DNA of 51,513 nucleotides, from assembly GCF_008386575.1 (NCBI RefSeq), contig NZ_VUOA01000028.1, forward strand, positions 248,123-299,635, in the 5' to 3' direction. The position numbers were made by a program, and so were the translations under genes. Numbering within the stretch: the first letter of the stretch is position 1; each line of letters opens with the position of its first letter. The notes under the pieces were generated by a model. The model had not been told where the DNA came from and did not search any database. It saw only the letters and a list, made by a program, of their open reading frames with translations. Source of the stretch: Salinarimonas soli. GTDB taxonomy: Bacteria > Pseudomonadota > Alphaproteobacteria > Rhizobiales > Beijerinckiaceae. Shown piece after piece: positions 6,690 through 15,868 of the stretch.

Positions 6690-7724
6690 ATGAACGCCAA
6701 TTCCCCCGCCGTCACGACGGGCAAGTCCCTCGAGCTGCGCGGCCCCCAGCGGGCAGCCGCCATCATGCTGCTCATCGGCGAGGAATACGGCGCGCCGATC
6801 TGGTCGATGCTGGAGGAGGAGGAGGTCCGCCAGCTCACCCATGCCATGGTCCAGCTCGGCGCCATCGACGCCGACACCATGCACGAGATCGTGGTCGACT
6901 TCATCACGCAGCTCTCCGGCAGCGGCAACCTCGCGGGGAGCTTCGAGAAAACCGAGTCGCTGCTGCTCAAGATCTTCCCGCCCGAGCAGGTCACCGCCAT
7001 CATGGCGGACATCAACGGGATGTCGGGGCGCCGCGTCTGGCAGCGGCTCGCGCATATCGACGCCGAGATCCTCGCCAACTACCTGCGCAACGAATATCCG
7101 CAGACCGTGGCCGTGATCCTCTCGCGGGTGAAGCCCGACCACGCTGCGAAGGTTCTCACCATCCTCCCCGACGAGTTCGCCATCGACGTGGTGAACCGCA
7201 TGCTGCGCATGGAGGCGGTGCAGAAGGAGGCGCTGGAGCACATCGAGCAGACGCTCAAGACGGAGTTCGTCACCACCATCGCCCAGACCTCGAAGCGCGA
7301 CGCGCACGAGATCATGGCCGAGGTGTTCAACGCCTTCGACCGGCAGACCGAGTCGCGCTTCCTCACGGCCCTCGACGACGTGAACCGGGAGGCCTCGAAG
7401 AAGATCAGGCAGCTGATGTTCACCTTCGAGGACCTCACGAAGCTCGACCCCGGCAGCGTCCAGACCCTGATGCGCTCCGTCGACCGCGACGTGCTGGCCC
7501 GCGCGCTGAAGGGCGCGCCGGAGCCCACCCGGGCGTTCTTCTTCTCCAACATGTCGACCCGCGCGGCCAAGAACCTCCAGGACGACATGCAGACCCTGGG
7601 CCCCATCCGGCTCAAGGACGTGGACGAGGCCCAGGCCAAGATGGTCAGCCTCGCCAAGGACCTCGCCGAGAAGGGCGACATCATGATCTCGAAGAACCGC
7701 GGCGAGGACGAGCTCGTCTATTGA
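6690..7724 (+). CDS. fliG: Flagellar motor switch protein FliG
   Basis: Component of the C-ring switch complex on the cytoplasmic face of the flagellar basal body, where its C-terminal domain meets the stator. 344 residues from the ATG at 6690; a TTG start 27 bases upstream in frame is possible but lacks a ribosome-binding site. The N-domain opens with GPQRAAAIMLLIGEE. The middle domain holds the EHPQ-type motif as NEYPQT (about residues 133-138). The C-domain shows MFTFEDL, SVDRDVLARALKG and NMSTRAA, which carry the charged torque helix, and ends in the Rhizobiales-like GEDELVY. No other flagellar gene is nearby, so it is detached from any main flagellar cluster. It is divergent from the BLUF/receiver operon and followed by a DUF2336 gene. 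Confidence 0.93.
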   Translation: MNANSPAVTTGKSLELRGPQRAAAIMLLIGEEYGAPIWSMLEEEEVRQLTHAMVQLGAIDADTMHEIVVDFITQLSGSGNLAGSFEKTESLLLKIFPPEQVTAIMADINGMSGRRVWQRLAHIDAEILANYLRNEYPQTVAVILSRVKPDHAAKVLTILPDEFAIDVVNRMLRMEAVQKEALEHIEQTLKTEFVTTIAQTSKRDAHEIMAEVFNAFDRQTESRFLTALDDVNREASKKIRQLMFTFEDLTKLDPGSVQTLMRSVDRDVLARALKGAPEPTRAFFFSNMSTRAAKNLQDDMQTLGPIRLKDVDEAQAKMVSLAKDLAEKGDIMISKNRGEDELVY

Positions 7725-7834
7725 AGCCTGGAGCTGGGTGGCGTGAGGGAGGTCGGACGCGGGGGCTTTGCCGGCGTGGCGCGTGAAGCGGCCGCGCGGC
7801 GGCGCCATGACGCCTGCACCGCGGGCGGCGTCCC

Positions 7835-8941
7835 ATGACCCCGGATCCCGAGGCGCTCGCCCTGCGCACCATGGTGGCGGAGCTCGAGGGCGCCCTCGTC
7901 GGAGGCTCGCCGGAGCGCGCCCGCGATCTCATGGAGAAGCTCACGGTCGTGTTCCTGCGCGCGGTCGACCGGCTCGGGCCCGACGGCGCGCTCGCCTTCG
8001 ACGAGGCCTTCGTGCGCCTGCTCGCCGCCAACGCGCCCCCGGCGCGGGCGCGCCTGTCCCAGGTGGTGGCCCCCTTCGCCAACGCGCCGCGCCGGACCGT
8101 GCGGCTTCTGGCCTATGACGAGGAGGCGGTGGTCGCGGGGCCGGTCCTGCGCGCCTCGCCGGTTCTCGACGAGGACGACCTGATCGTGGTCGCGCGCGAG
8201 CGCGGGCCCGAGCATCTGCTCGCCGTGTCCCAGCGCCCCGCGATCCCGGAGGCGGTGACGGACCTCCTCGTCCAGCGCGGCGGGCCTGAGATCGTGCTCT
8301 CGGCGGTGCGCAACCGCGGGGCTAAGCTCTCGAACCGGTCCTGCGCCCACATTCTCGCGTCCGCCGCGGCCACGCCCGACCTGCGCCGCGCCCTGCAATT
8401 GCGCACCGACGTGGCCCAGGCGCAGCTTGCCCGCATCGGCGCGGTGGCGCGGGCGAGCGCCCGGCCCGCCTCCCCGCCCCGCTCGGTGGCGAAGCTCGGC
8501 GCGATCTTCCGCATGTTCCTCGCCCGGGCGGAGCGCGAGACGCCCCGCCTGCGCGAGCTGTCGCAGGCGCTGCTTGCCGTCCACATGGCCTCGCAGGCCC
8601 GCCGCCTCGACGAGCCGCAGGTGGCGGACTGGCTGCGCAAGGGCGAGCACGACAAGGCCGTCGCGGCCATCGCCTTCGTGACCCGGCTGCCCGTCACCCT
8701 CGTGCAGCGCGCCCACCGCTCGGCGGAGCCCGACGGCTTCGAGCTCATCCTGTGCGCGGCGGGCTACGGCTTCGACACGTTCGAGCTCGCGCTCATGTCG
8801 AACCCCGTCTGGCGGCTGGAGCCGGAGGACGTGGAGCGCCTCGTCGTCGACTACCGCGAGCTGCGCCCCGAGGAGGCCCAGCTCGCCATCCGCCTCGCCA
8901 CGGCGCATCTGCGCCGCACGGCCGGGGAGCGCCGGGCCTGA
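7835..8941 (+). CDS. DUF2336 domain-containing protein
   Basis: A 368-residue alpha-helical cytoplasmic protein. The recognisable DUF2336 core lies around residues 85-190, including LLAYDEEAVVAGPVLRASP, LDEDDLIVVARER, HLLAVSQRPAIPEAVTD and RNRGAKLSN. These units look like HEAT-type helical repeats, suggesting a scaffold or binding role. The molecular function of the family is unknown to me. It starts 110 bases after fliG in the same direction, possibly in the same transcript. The C-terminal half is Arg/Ala-rich but keeps regular helix-forming composition, with no membrane segment or signal peptide. Confidence 0.85.
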   Translation: MTPDPEALALRTMVAELEGALVGGSPERARDLMEKLTVVFLRAVDRLGPDGALAFDEAFVRLLAANAPPARARLSQVVAPFANAPRRTVRLLAYDEEAVVAGPVLRASPVLDEDDLIVVARERGPEHLLAVSQRPAIPEAVTDLLVQRGGPEIVLSAVRNRGAKLSNRSCAHILASAAATPDLRRALQLRTDVAQAQLARIGAVARASARPASPPRSVAKLGAIFRMFLARAERETPRLRELSQALLAVHMASQARRLDEPQVADWLRKGEHDKAVAAIAFVTRLPVTLVQRAHRSAEPDGFELILCAAGYGFDTFELALMSNPVWRLEPEDVERLVVDYRELRPEEAQLAIRLATAHLRRTAGERRA

Positions 8942-8987
8942 GCCGCCGCGCGGCCCCTCGCGCGCCGCGCGCCACGAGGCGCCTTGA

Positions 8988-10331
<1,344 letters not shown>

Positions 10332-10342
10332 GAGACTTGTGT

Positions 10343-10500
10343 TCCCCCTCCCCCTTGCGGGGAGGGGTGAGGGGTGAGGGTCGGGACGCCACCTACCTAT
10401 GGTGCAGGATAGCGCTGTACGAGCGTGCGTGCTCCCTACCTCCCCGCCGGCTTCGAGTTTTCAACCCCCACCCCTCCCCCTCCCCGCAAGGGGGAGGGGG
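10343..10500. repeat. Complete REPIN-like intergenic repeat, family B (copy B2)
   Basis: A 158-base element: a left hairpin CCCCTCCCCCTTGCGGGG plus GGGG tail, a G-rich tract ending GTCGGGACGC, a central core with GCTGTACG and GCGTGCGTGCTCCC, and a right hairpin CCCCGCAAGGGGGAGGGG that mirrors the left. The copy at 34511-34668 has the same length and order, and the core starts 71 and 70 bases from the left end. It fills the gap between the convergent eno and ycjF genes and may terminate both. Confidence 0.82.
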
Positions 10501-10503
10501 AGC

Positions 10504-11517
10504 TTACGCCTCATTCCGGTCGAGCTTCGGCAGGAAGCCGCCGGCCACGTCGCCGATGGTGGGCGGGCGGGTGCCGAGATAGGGGAGCGGGCGGCAGACC
10601 GCGATGGCGGCGAGGCCGAAGCGGGCCGTCATCAGGCCGTTGAGCACGCCCTCGCCGAGCTTCGCCGAGACCCGCGCCGCGAGGCCTAGGCCCAGCACCT
10701 GCTGGAGCAGGCTGTCGCCCACCGCGACGCCGCCCGTCACCGCCAGGTGCCCCAGGGCCGCCCGCCCGAGCCGCAGGAAGCCGAGCAGGCCCGGCCGTCC
10801 GCCATAGACCCGCGAGACCTGGCGCAGAAGGCGCGCGGCGGCGAAGACCACGAAGGCGACGTCGACGATGGCGCGGGGGCTCAAGGCCGTGACCACGGAC
10901 ACCTGCTTCGCCGCGTTCGCGACGATGCGGGTCGCAGCGTCGTCGAGGGGCGCGAGGAGCTCGCGCTCGGCGAGGATCAGGCGGTCGTCCGCGTCGAGGA
11001 TCTCGCCGTCCACGTCCGCGACCCGCGTGCGTCCCCGCGCCGCCTCGGGACGCCCGGCATAGAGGGTCGCGAGGTCCGCCGCGAGGGCGCAGGCGGCGCC
11101 GTGATCGCGGGTCTCGACGGCGCGGGCGGCGCCCGTGCGCAGCCGCTCGATCCGCTGCTCGCGCATGAGCCCCGAGAGCTCGCGCCCGACGACCGCGAGC
11201 AGGGCCACGAGCGCCGCGCCCACGAGGCCCAAAGCCACCCAGCCGAGCCCGGGATAGAGCGCGAAGAGGTCGCGCACGAGGGCGTCGACCGCAAGCCCGA
11301 TGCCGAGCGACAGGAGCGCGCCCAGGGCGGAGAAGAACACGCCGAGCCAGGGGAAGCCGCGCCGCTCGCCCATCGGGACGGGGGTGCCGTCGGCCGCTTC
11401 CACGATCTCGTCGGGCTCCGGCGTCACGACCACCTGGCCGCGGGCGGGCTCGACGTCGGGCGCGCCCGTGACGACGTCCGGGTGGTCGAGGCGGAAGGCA
11501 CGGGGTCGCTGGGTCAT
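10504..11517 (-). CDS. ycjF: YcjF-family inner-membrane protein (DUF697/TIGR01620)
   Basis: A 337-residue membrane protein. After an acidic N-terminal tail it has two adjacent hydrophobic segments (about residues 56-78 and 85-110), a charged cytoplasmic region with GRTRVADVDGEILDADDRLIL, and a C-terminal DUF697-like helical domain (SPRAIVDVAFVVFAA, GRAALGHLAVTGGVAVGDSLLQQ). Its ATG overlaps the stop of ycjX by four bases (ATGA), so the two are translationally coupled. YcjX/YcjF form a conserved pair found across proteobacteria, in the phage-shock regulon of E. coli. Their biochemical role is not established to my knowledge. Confidence 0.85.
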   Translation of the reverse strand: MTQRPRAFRLDHPDVVTGAPDVEPARGQVVVTPEPDEIVEAADGTPVPMGERRGFPWLGVFFSALGALLSLGIGLAVDALVRDLFALYPGLGWVALGLVGAALVALLAVVGRELSGLMREQRIERLRTGAARAVETRDHGAACALAADLATLYAGRPEAARGRTRVADVDGEILDADDRLILAERELLAPLDDAATRIVANAAKQVSVVTALSPRAIVDVAFVVFAAARLLRQVSRVYGGRPGLLGFLRLGRAALGHLAVTGGVAVGDSLLQQVLGLGLAARVSAKLGEGVLNGLMTARFGLAAIAVCRPLPYLGTRPPTIGDVAGGFLPKLDRNEA

Positions 11518-12974
11518 TGCAGGCGGTCGCCGATGAGGAACTCGACCGCGCGGTCGAGGCGGATATGGGGCAAGGCCGGGCGGCGCCCGCCGGCATCGGC
11601 TACGAGCCGGGGCGGGCGAAAGCGCGGGAAGCGGAACGAGCCAGGCGTCACCGCGCCCTCGAAGATCGCGCCCGCGCGCTCGGGCAGGTCGCCGGGGAAG
11701 ATGGCGGCCTCCGTCTCGCCGTCGAAGATCTCGTCGCCGACCCGCTCGCCCGCCTCCGGCGTGCCGGCGACGGTGCGCAGGGTCTGGAGGCCGTCGCGCA
11801 CCGTGGTCTCGCGGGTGGCGCGCACGGAGGCGAGCGCCACCACCCCGACCTTCGCGCCCGCCGCTTCCGTGCGCTTCACGGCGCGGTTGACGAGCAGGCG
11901 CAGCAGCGCCTCGAGCCGGGCGTGAGAGGTGTGGTGCACGTGATCGGCCTTGGTGGCAGCGAACAGCACCCGGTCGGCGCGCGGCGAGAACAGGGAGGAC
12001 AGGATCGTGTTTCGCCCCGCCCGGAACGCCATCAGCACCCGGTCGAGGGCCGCCTCCAGCTCGGCCAGCGCCGCCGGCCCGGCATCCACCGCGGCGAGCA
12101 CGTCGACGAGGACGATCTGACGGTCGATGCGCTGGAAATGATCGCGGAAGAACGGGCGCACCACATGCGTCTTGTAGGCCTCGAAGCGCCGCTCCATGAG
12201 CGCCGCGAGGCTCCCGGGCCGGATCTCCTCCCCGTCCTTCAGGTCGAGGGGCGCGAAGGTGAGGGCCGGCGAGCCCGCGAGGTCGCCGGGCATGAGGAAG
12301 CGCCCGGGCGGGGTCGTGGCCACCGCCTCGGGCCCCGCCCGCAGCGCCGCCAGATAGGCCTTGAACGCCTCCGAGGCCTCGCCGATCGCCACCTCGTCGG
12401 GCTCGCCCAGGGGATCGAGGCCGGCGAGGCGCGCGTGCCAGGGGGCGGCGAGCGCCGCCCGCTCCGGCGCCCGGCTCGCCGCGACGGTGGCGCGCGACCA
12501 CTCGGCGAACCCTGCGTCGAGGAGCGCGAGGTCGAGGAGCCATTCGCCGGGATAGTCGACGATGTCCACCGAGAGGGTCGAGGCGCCGCCGCGCCAGCGG
12601 CCCGAGGGACGCTCGTACTCGATGTCGACGCGCAGCTCGCTGATCTGGGTCGTGGAGCCCGGCCAGAGCCGCCGCTCCTCCAGCGCCTTGAGATGGGCCT
12701 CGTAGGGGAAGCGCGGCACCGCGTCGTCGGGCTGGGGGCTCAGCCGCGCGCGGCGGATGCGCCCCTCGGCGGAGGCGCGGAACGCGGTGAGCGGCGTGCC
12801 CTCCACGAGATGGCGCACGAGCGCCGTCGTGAACACGGTCTTGCCCGAGCGCGCCAGCCCCGTCACCCCGACCCGCACGGAGGGCTGGAGGATGCCGGAG
12901 GCGTAGTCGGCCAGGCCGCGCAGGGCGTCGTAGGTGGTGTCGAGAACGGAGGGCGGCACGCGGCACCGGGGCAA
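11514..12974 (-). CDS. ycjX: YcjX-like P-loop GTPase family protein
   Basis: A 486-residue cytoplasmic nucleotide-binding protein. The P-loop GLARSGKT is at residues 39-46, the G3-type DYPG at 140-143 preceded by SVDIVD, and a TKAD motif serves as guanine specificity element (following LFAA). The C-terminal RPPRL...LPHIRLDRAVEFLIGDRL is typical of the family (DUF463). It is the first gene of a two-gene unit, with ycjF overlapping its end. It is divergent from the BMP transporter operon with about 170 bases between starts. Nothing in the immediate context explains its function. An association with membrane stress is suggested only by the E. coli homologue's regulon. Confidence 0.87.
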   Translation of the reverse strand: MPRCRVPPSVLDTTYDALRGLADYASGILQPSVRVGVTGLARSGKTVFTTALVRHLVEGTPLTAFRASAEGRIRRARLSPQPDDAVPRFPYEAHLKALEERRLWPGSTTQISELRVDIEYERPSGRWRGGASTLSVDIVDYPGEWLLDLALLDAGFAEWSRATVAASRAPERAALAAPWHARLAGLDPLGEPDEVAIGEASEAFKAYLAALRAGPEAVATTPPGRFLMPGDLAGSPALTFAPLDLKDGEEIRPGSLAALMERRFEAYKTHVVRPFFRDHFQRIDRQIVLVDVLAAVDAGPAALAELEAALDRVLMAFRAGRNTILSSLFSPRADRVLFAATKADHVHHTSHARLEALLRLLVNRAVKRTEAAGAKVGVVALASVRATRETTVRDGLQTLRTVAGTPEAGERVGDEIFDGETEAAIFPGDLPERAGAIFEGAVTPGSFRFPRFRPPRLVADAGGRRPALPHIRLDRAVEFLIGDRLQ

Positions 12975-13092
12975 GAGCGCGGGAGACGTGACCTCAACCT
13001 ATGCATCGCGCCCGGGTTCGCCAGGGGGCGGCGGGGCTTGGGCCTCGCCCCGCGCGGAAATCGTGGAGGAATCGCTCACGGGCGCGCTTGTC

Positions 13093-13108
13093 CCGGCATG
13101 GTTCCTGC
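13093..13108 (+). promoter_or_regulatory. Candidate sigma-54 (-24/-12) promoter for the BMP transporter operon
   Basis: CCGGCATGGTTCCTGC has GG and GC dinucleotides with the exact -24/-12 spacing, 37 bases before the SBP start. It differs from TGGCACG-N4-TTGC at the T of the -24 box, the sixth box position and the first T of the -12 box. It is weaker than the site at 32103 but occurs before a gene set of the same nitrogen-scavenging type. Confidence 0.4.
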
Positions 13109-13145
13109 CTAGACTGGCCCGACGAACCAGAAAGAGGGGGTCGGC

Positions 13146-14147
13146 ATGACGGACAGGACATTCGATCGGCGCACGTTCATCGGGCTCGGGCTCGGCGCCG
13201 CGGGCGCGGCGGCGCTGCCGGGCGGCGCGTTCGCGCAGGGCAAGGCGAAGCCCATCAAGGTCGCCTCGATCTACACGGTGCCGGTCGAGCAGCAATGGGT
13301 CTCGCGCCTCCACACGGCGCTCAAGACCGCCGAGGGCCGCGGCGACATCACCTACAAATGGTCGGAGAACACCGCCAACAACGACTACGAGCGCATCATG
13401 CGCCAATATGCCGAGGAGGGCTCCGACCTCATCGTCGGCGAGATCTTCGGCGTCGAGCGGGCGGCCCGGCGGGTGGCCGCGAGCTATCCCAAGGTCGCCT
13501 TCCTCATGGGCTCCTCCTTCGGGCCGGCCAAGCCCAACATGGCGGTCTTCGACAACTGGATCCAGGAGCCCGCCTATCTGAGCGGCATGGTGGCCGGCAA
13601 GGCCACGAAGTCGAACCTCATCGGCATGGTGGGCGGCTACGCGATCCCCGAGGTGAACCGCCTCATGCACGCCTTCATGGACGGCGCCCGGGCCGTGAAC
13701 CCCAACGTGCGCTTCCTCGTGACCTTCATCAATTCCTGGTACGACCCGCCCAAGGCCAAGGAGGCGTCCTTCGCCATGATCGATAAGGGCGCCGACGTGA
13801 TGTATGCCGAGCGCTTCGGCGTGTCGGACGCTGCCAAGGAGCGCAATGCCAAGGTGATCGGCAACGTGATCGACACCTCTGCCCAATATCCGGGCATCGT
13901 GCTGGCGAGCGCGCTCTGGCACATGGAGCCCACGATCGACCGCGCCATCAAGGCCGTGATGGAGGGCCGCTTCGAGGCGACCGATTACGGCCAGTTCAGC
14001 CAGATGCAATATGGCGGCGCGAGCCTCGCCATGGACGAGAAGCTCGTCTCGGCCGAGGTGGCCGCGATGGTCAAGGAGAAGGAAAAGGAGATCCAGGACG
14101 GCCTCTTCCGGGTCAACGTCAACGACGCCGAGCCGAAGTCGAGCTGA
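13146..14147 (+). CDS. BMP-family ABC transporter substrate-binding protein
   Basis: Periplasmic binding protein of a nucleoside/nucleobase-type importer, 333 residues. The N-terminus has a twin-arginine signal (FDRRTFIG, a hydrophobic stretch to about residue 28 and an AFAQG cleavage region), so export through Tat is likely. The mature part shows the PnrA/Med fold features: VASIYTVPVEQQWV near the start, DLIVGEIFGVERAARRVA, FLMGSSFGP, a Gly-rich AIPEVNRLM and GADVMYAERFGV. It is followed by a strong hairpin and then the ATPase and two permeases of the same system. Cytosine deaminase at the end of the cluster suggests pyrimidine uptake, though BMP proteins also bind purines and nucleosides. 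RBS-like AGAGGGGG precedes the start. Confidence 0.9.
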   Translation: MTDRTFDRRTFIGLGLGAAGAAALPGGAFAQGKAKPIKVASIYTVPVEQQWVSRLHTALKTAEGRGDITYKWSENTANNDYERIMRQYAEEGSDLIVGEIFGVERAARRVAASYPKVAFLMGSSFGPAKPNMAVFDNWIQEPAYLSGMVAGKATKSNLIGMVGGYAIPEVNRLMHAFMDGARAVNPNVRFLVTFINSWYDPPKAKEASFAMIDKGADVMYAERFGVSDAAKERNAKVIGNVIDTSAQYPGIVLASALWHMEPTIDRAIKAVMEGRFEATDYGQFSQMQYGGASLAMDEKLVSAEVAAMVKEKEKEIQDGLFRVNVNDAEPKSS

Positions 14148-14154
14148 CGGGATT

Positions 14155-14193
14155 GCCCTCCCGCGCCCGTCGTTGTCGGCGGCGCGGGAGGGC
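14155..14193 (+). other. Strong intra-operon hairpin after the BMP binding-protein gene
   Basis: GCCCTCCCGCGCC and GGCGCGGGAGGGC pair perfectly over 13 bases around a 13-base loop, starting 8 bases after the SBP stop. No T-run follows, so it is more likely a transcript stabiliser or partial attenuator than a full terminator. It would let the binding protein be made in excess of the ATPase and permeases, as is common in ABC operons (inference). Confidence 0.7.
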
Positions 14194-14326
14194 AGCCAGA
14201 TCCCTCGACGGGATCGGTCCGCCAGGCCTGCCTGCGTGCCCCGCCGACAAGCCGCTCACGCGCGCCGATCTCCGGATCGGCGCGGTGCCGATCCAAGCCG
14301 CCTTCCCCGCGACCCGACGAGCTCCC

Positions 14327-15868
14327 GTGCCCAAAACCCCTCCCCTCGTCCTGCGCATCGACGGCGTCACCAAGCGCTTCGGCGCCCTCGTGGCCAACGA
14401 CGCGATCTCCCTCGACCTGCGCGCGGGCGAGATCCTGGCGCTGCTGGGGGAGAACGGGGCCGGCAAGTCGACGCTCATGAACATCCTCTTCGGCCATTAC
14501 GTGGCCGACGAAGGCACCATCGCCGTGGCGCGCGACGGCGGCGCGCCGGAGCCCCTGCCGCCGGGCCGCCCCGGCGCCGCGCTCGCGGCGGGAATCGGCA
14601 TGGTCCACCAGCATTTCGCCCTCGCCGAGAGCCTTACGGTGCTCGAGAACGTGGCCCTGGGCACCCGCCCGGTCTGGTCTCCGTCGCTTCGCCTCGGGGA
14701 GGCGCGGGCGCGGCTCGGGCGGCTCATGGCCGAGAGCGGGCTCGCCGTCGATCCGGACCGGCGCGTGGGCCATCTCACGGTGGGCGAGAAGCAGCGCGTC
14801 GAGATCCTGAAGGTGCTCTATCGCGGGGCCCGCATCCTCGTCCTCGACGAGCCCACCGCGGTCCTGACCCCGGGCGAGGTCGAGGGCCTGTTCGCGGTGC
14901 TGCGCCGCCTCGTGGCGGGCGGGCTCGCGATCGTGTTCATCTCGCACAAGCTCGGGGAGGTCACGGCCATCGCCGACCGCGTCGCGATCCTGCGCGGCGG
15001 GCGCAAGGTCGCCGACCGCCCCGTCGCGGGCGCGAGCCGCGCCGAGCTCGCGACCCTTATGGTCGGGCGCGAGATCGCCCCGAGCCGGCGGGCGCCTCGG
15101 GCGCCCGGCCCTCCCCTCCTCGTCCTCGACGCCGTCGCCGTCCCCGGCGAGCGCGGACGCGCCGGCCTGGACGGGGTGTCGCTCACGGTGCACGAGGGCG
15201 AGATCGTCGGGATCGCCGGGGTCTCCGGCAACGGCCAGGGCGCGCTCGCCGCCCTTCTCGCGGGCACGGGCCCCCGGCCGGGGGGCCGCGCGACGCTGCG
15301 CGGCGCGGCCATAGGGTCCGGTCCCGGCGCCGTGATGCGGGCCGGCATCGGCCGCATCCCCGAGGACCGGCACCACGAGGGTGTCGTCCCCTCGCTGAGC
15401 ATCGCGGAGAACCTCGCGATCGAGTCGCTCGGAGAGCCGTCGGTCAGCCGCCTCGGCTTCCTGCGCTGGGGCGCGATCCGGGCCCGCGCCCGCGCCGCCA
15501 TCACGGCCTACGACGTTCGCTGCCCCGGGCCCGACGCTCCCATCCGGCTCCTGTCGGGGGGCAACATCCAGAAGGTGATCCTCGCCCGCGTGCTCGACCG
15601 CTCGCCCCGCCTGATCCTCGCCAACCAGCCGACCCGCGGCCTCGACGTCGGCGCGACCGCCGCCGTCCACGACCGCCTGCTCCAGGCCCGCGAGCGCGGG
15701 GCCGGGGTGGTGCTGATCTCGGAGGATCTCGACGAGATCCTGGGCCTCTCGGACCGGGTCGGCGTCATGGTGCGCGGACGGCTCAGCGCGCCGGAGCCCG
15801 TCGAGGGGCTCACCCTGGAGCGCCTCGGCCTGCTCATGGGCGGCTCGCCCGAGGAGCGCGCCGCGTGA
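14327..15868 (+). CDS. BMP-type ABC transporter ATP-binding protein (tandem ATPase)
   Basis: Energy-coupling subunit with two fused ATPase domains, 513 residues from the GTG at 14327. The frame stays open for 58 codons upstream, but that part is Arg-rich, includes the hairpin region and has no family resemblance. Domain 1 carries Walker A GENGAGKST (residues 41-49), signature LTVGEKQRVEIL and Walker B ILVLDEPTAVLTP. Domain 2 has the degenerate P-loop GVSGNGQG normal for this family, signature LLSGGNIQKVILAR and LILANQPTRGLD. This layout is the RbsA/NupO-like class serving sugar and nucleoside importers. The next gene starts at a GTG overlapping its stop (GTGA). Confidence 0.9.
   Translation: MPKTPPLVLRIDGVTKRFGALVANDAISLDLRAGEILALLGENGAGKSTLMNILFGHYVADEGTIAVARDGGAPEPLPPGRPGAALAAGIGMVHQHFALAESLTVLENVALGTRPVWSPSLRLGEARARLGRLMAESGLAVDPDRRVGHLTVGEKQRVEILKVLYRGARILVLDEPTAVLTPGEVEGLFAVLRRLVAGGLAIVFISHKLGEVTAIADRVAILRGGRKVADRPVAGASRAELATLMVGREIAPSRRAPRAPGPPLLVLDAVAVPGERGRAGLDGVSLTVHEGEIVGIAGVSGNGQGALAALLAGTGPRPGGRATLRGAAIGSGPGAVMRAGIGRIPEDRHHEGVVPSLSIAENLAIESLGEPSVSRLGFLRWGAIRARARAAITAYDVRCPGPDAPIRLLSGGNIQKVILARVLDRSPRLILANQPTRGLDVGATAAVHDRLLQARERGAGVVLISEDLDEILGLSDRVGVMVRGRLSAPEPVEGLTLERLGLLMGGSPEERAA

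Noticed and set aside
10343-10500. Rho-independent terminator of eno
   Set aside because: Hairpins are strong but no T-run follows and the same element occurs inside an operon at 34511, so a terminator label is not safe.
11518-12966. Possible long N-terminal extension of YcjF in the same frame
   Set aside because: It overlaps ycjX in another frame with shadow composition; the ATG at 11517 overlaps the ycjX stop as expected for this pair.
14153-14326. Possible 58-residue N-terminal extension of the BMP ATPase
   Set aside because: Arg-rich, includes a perfect hairpin, and no tandem ATPase of this class has such an extension; the GTG at 14327 is preferred.
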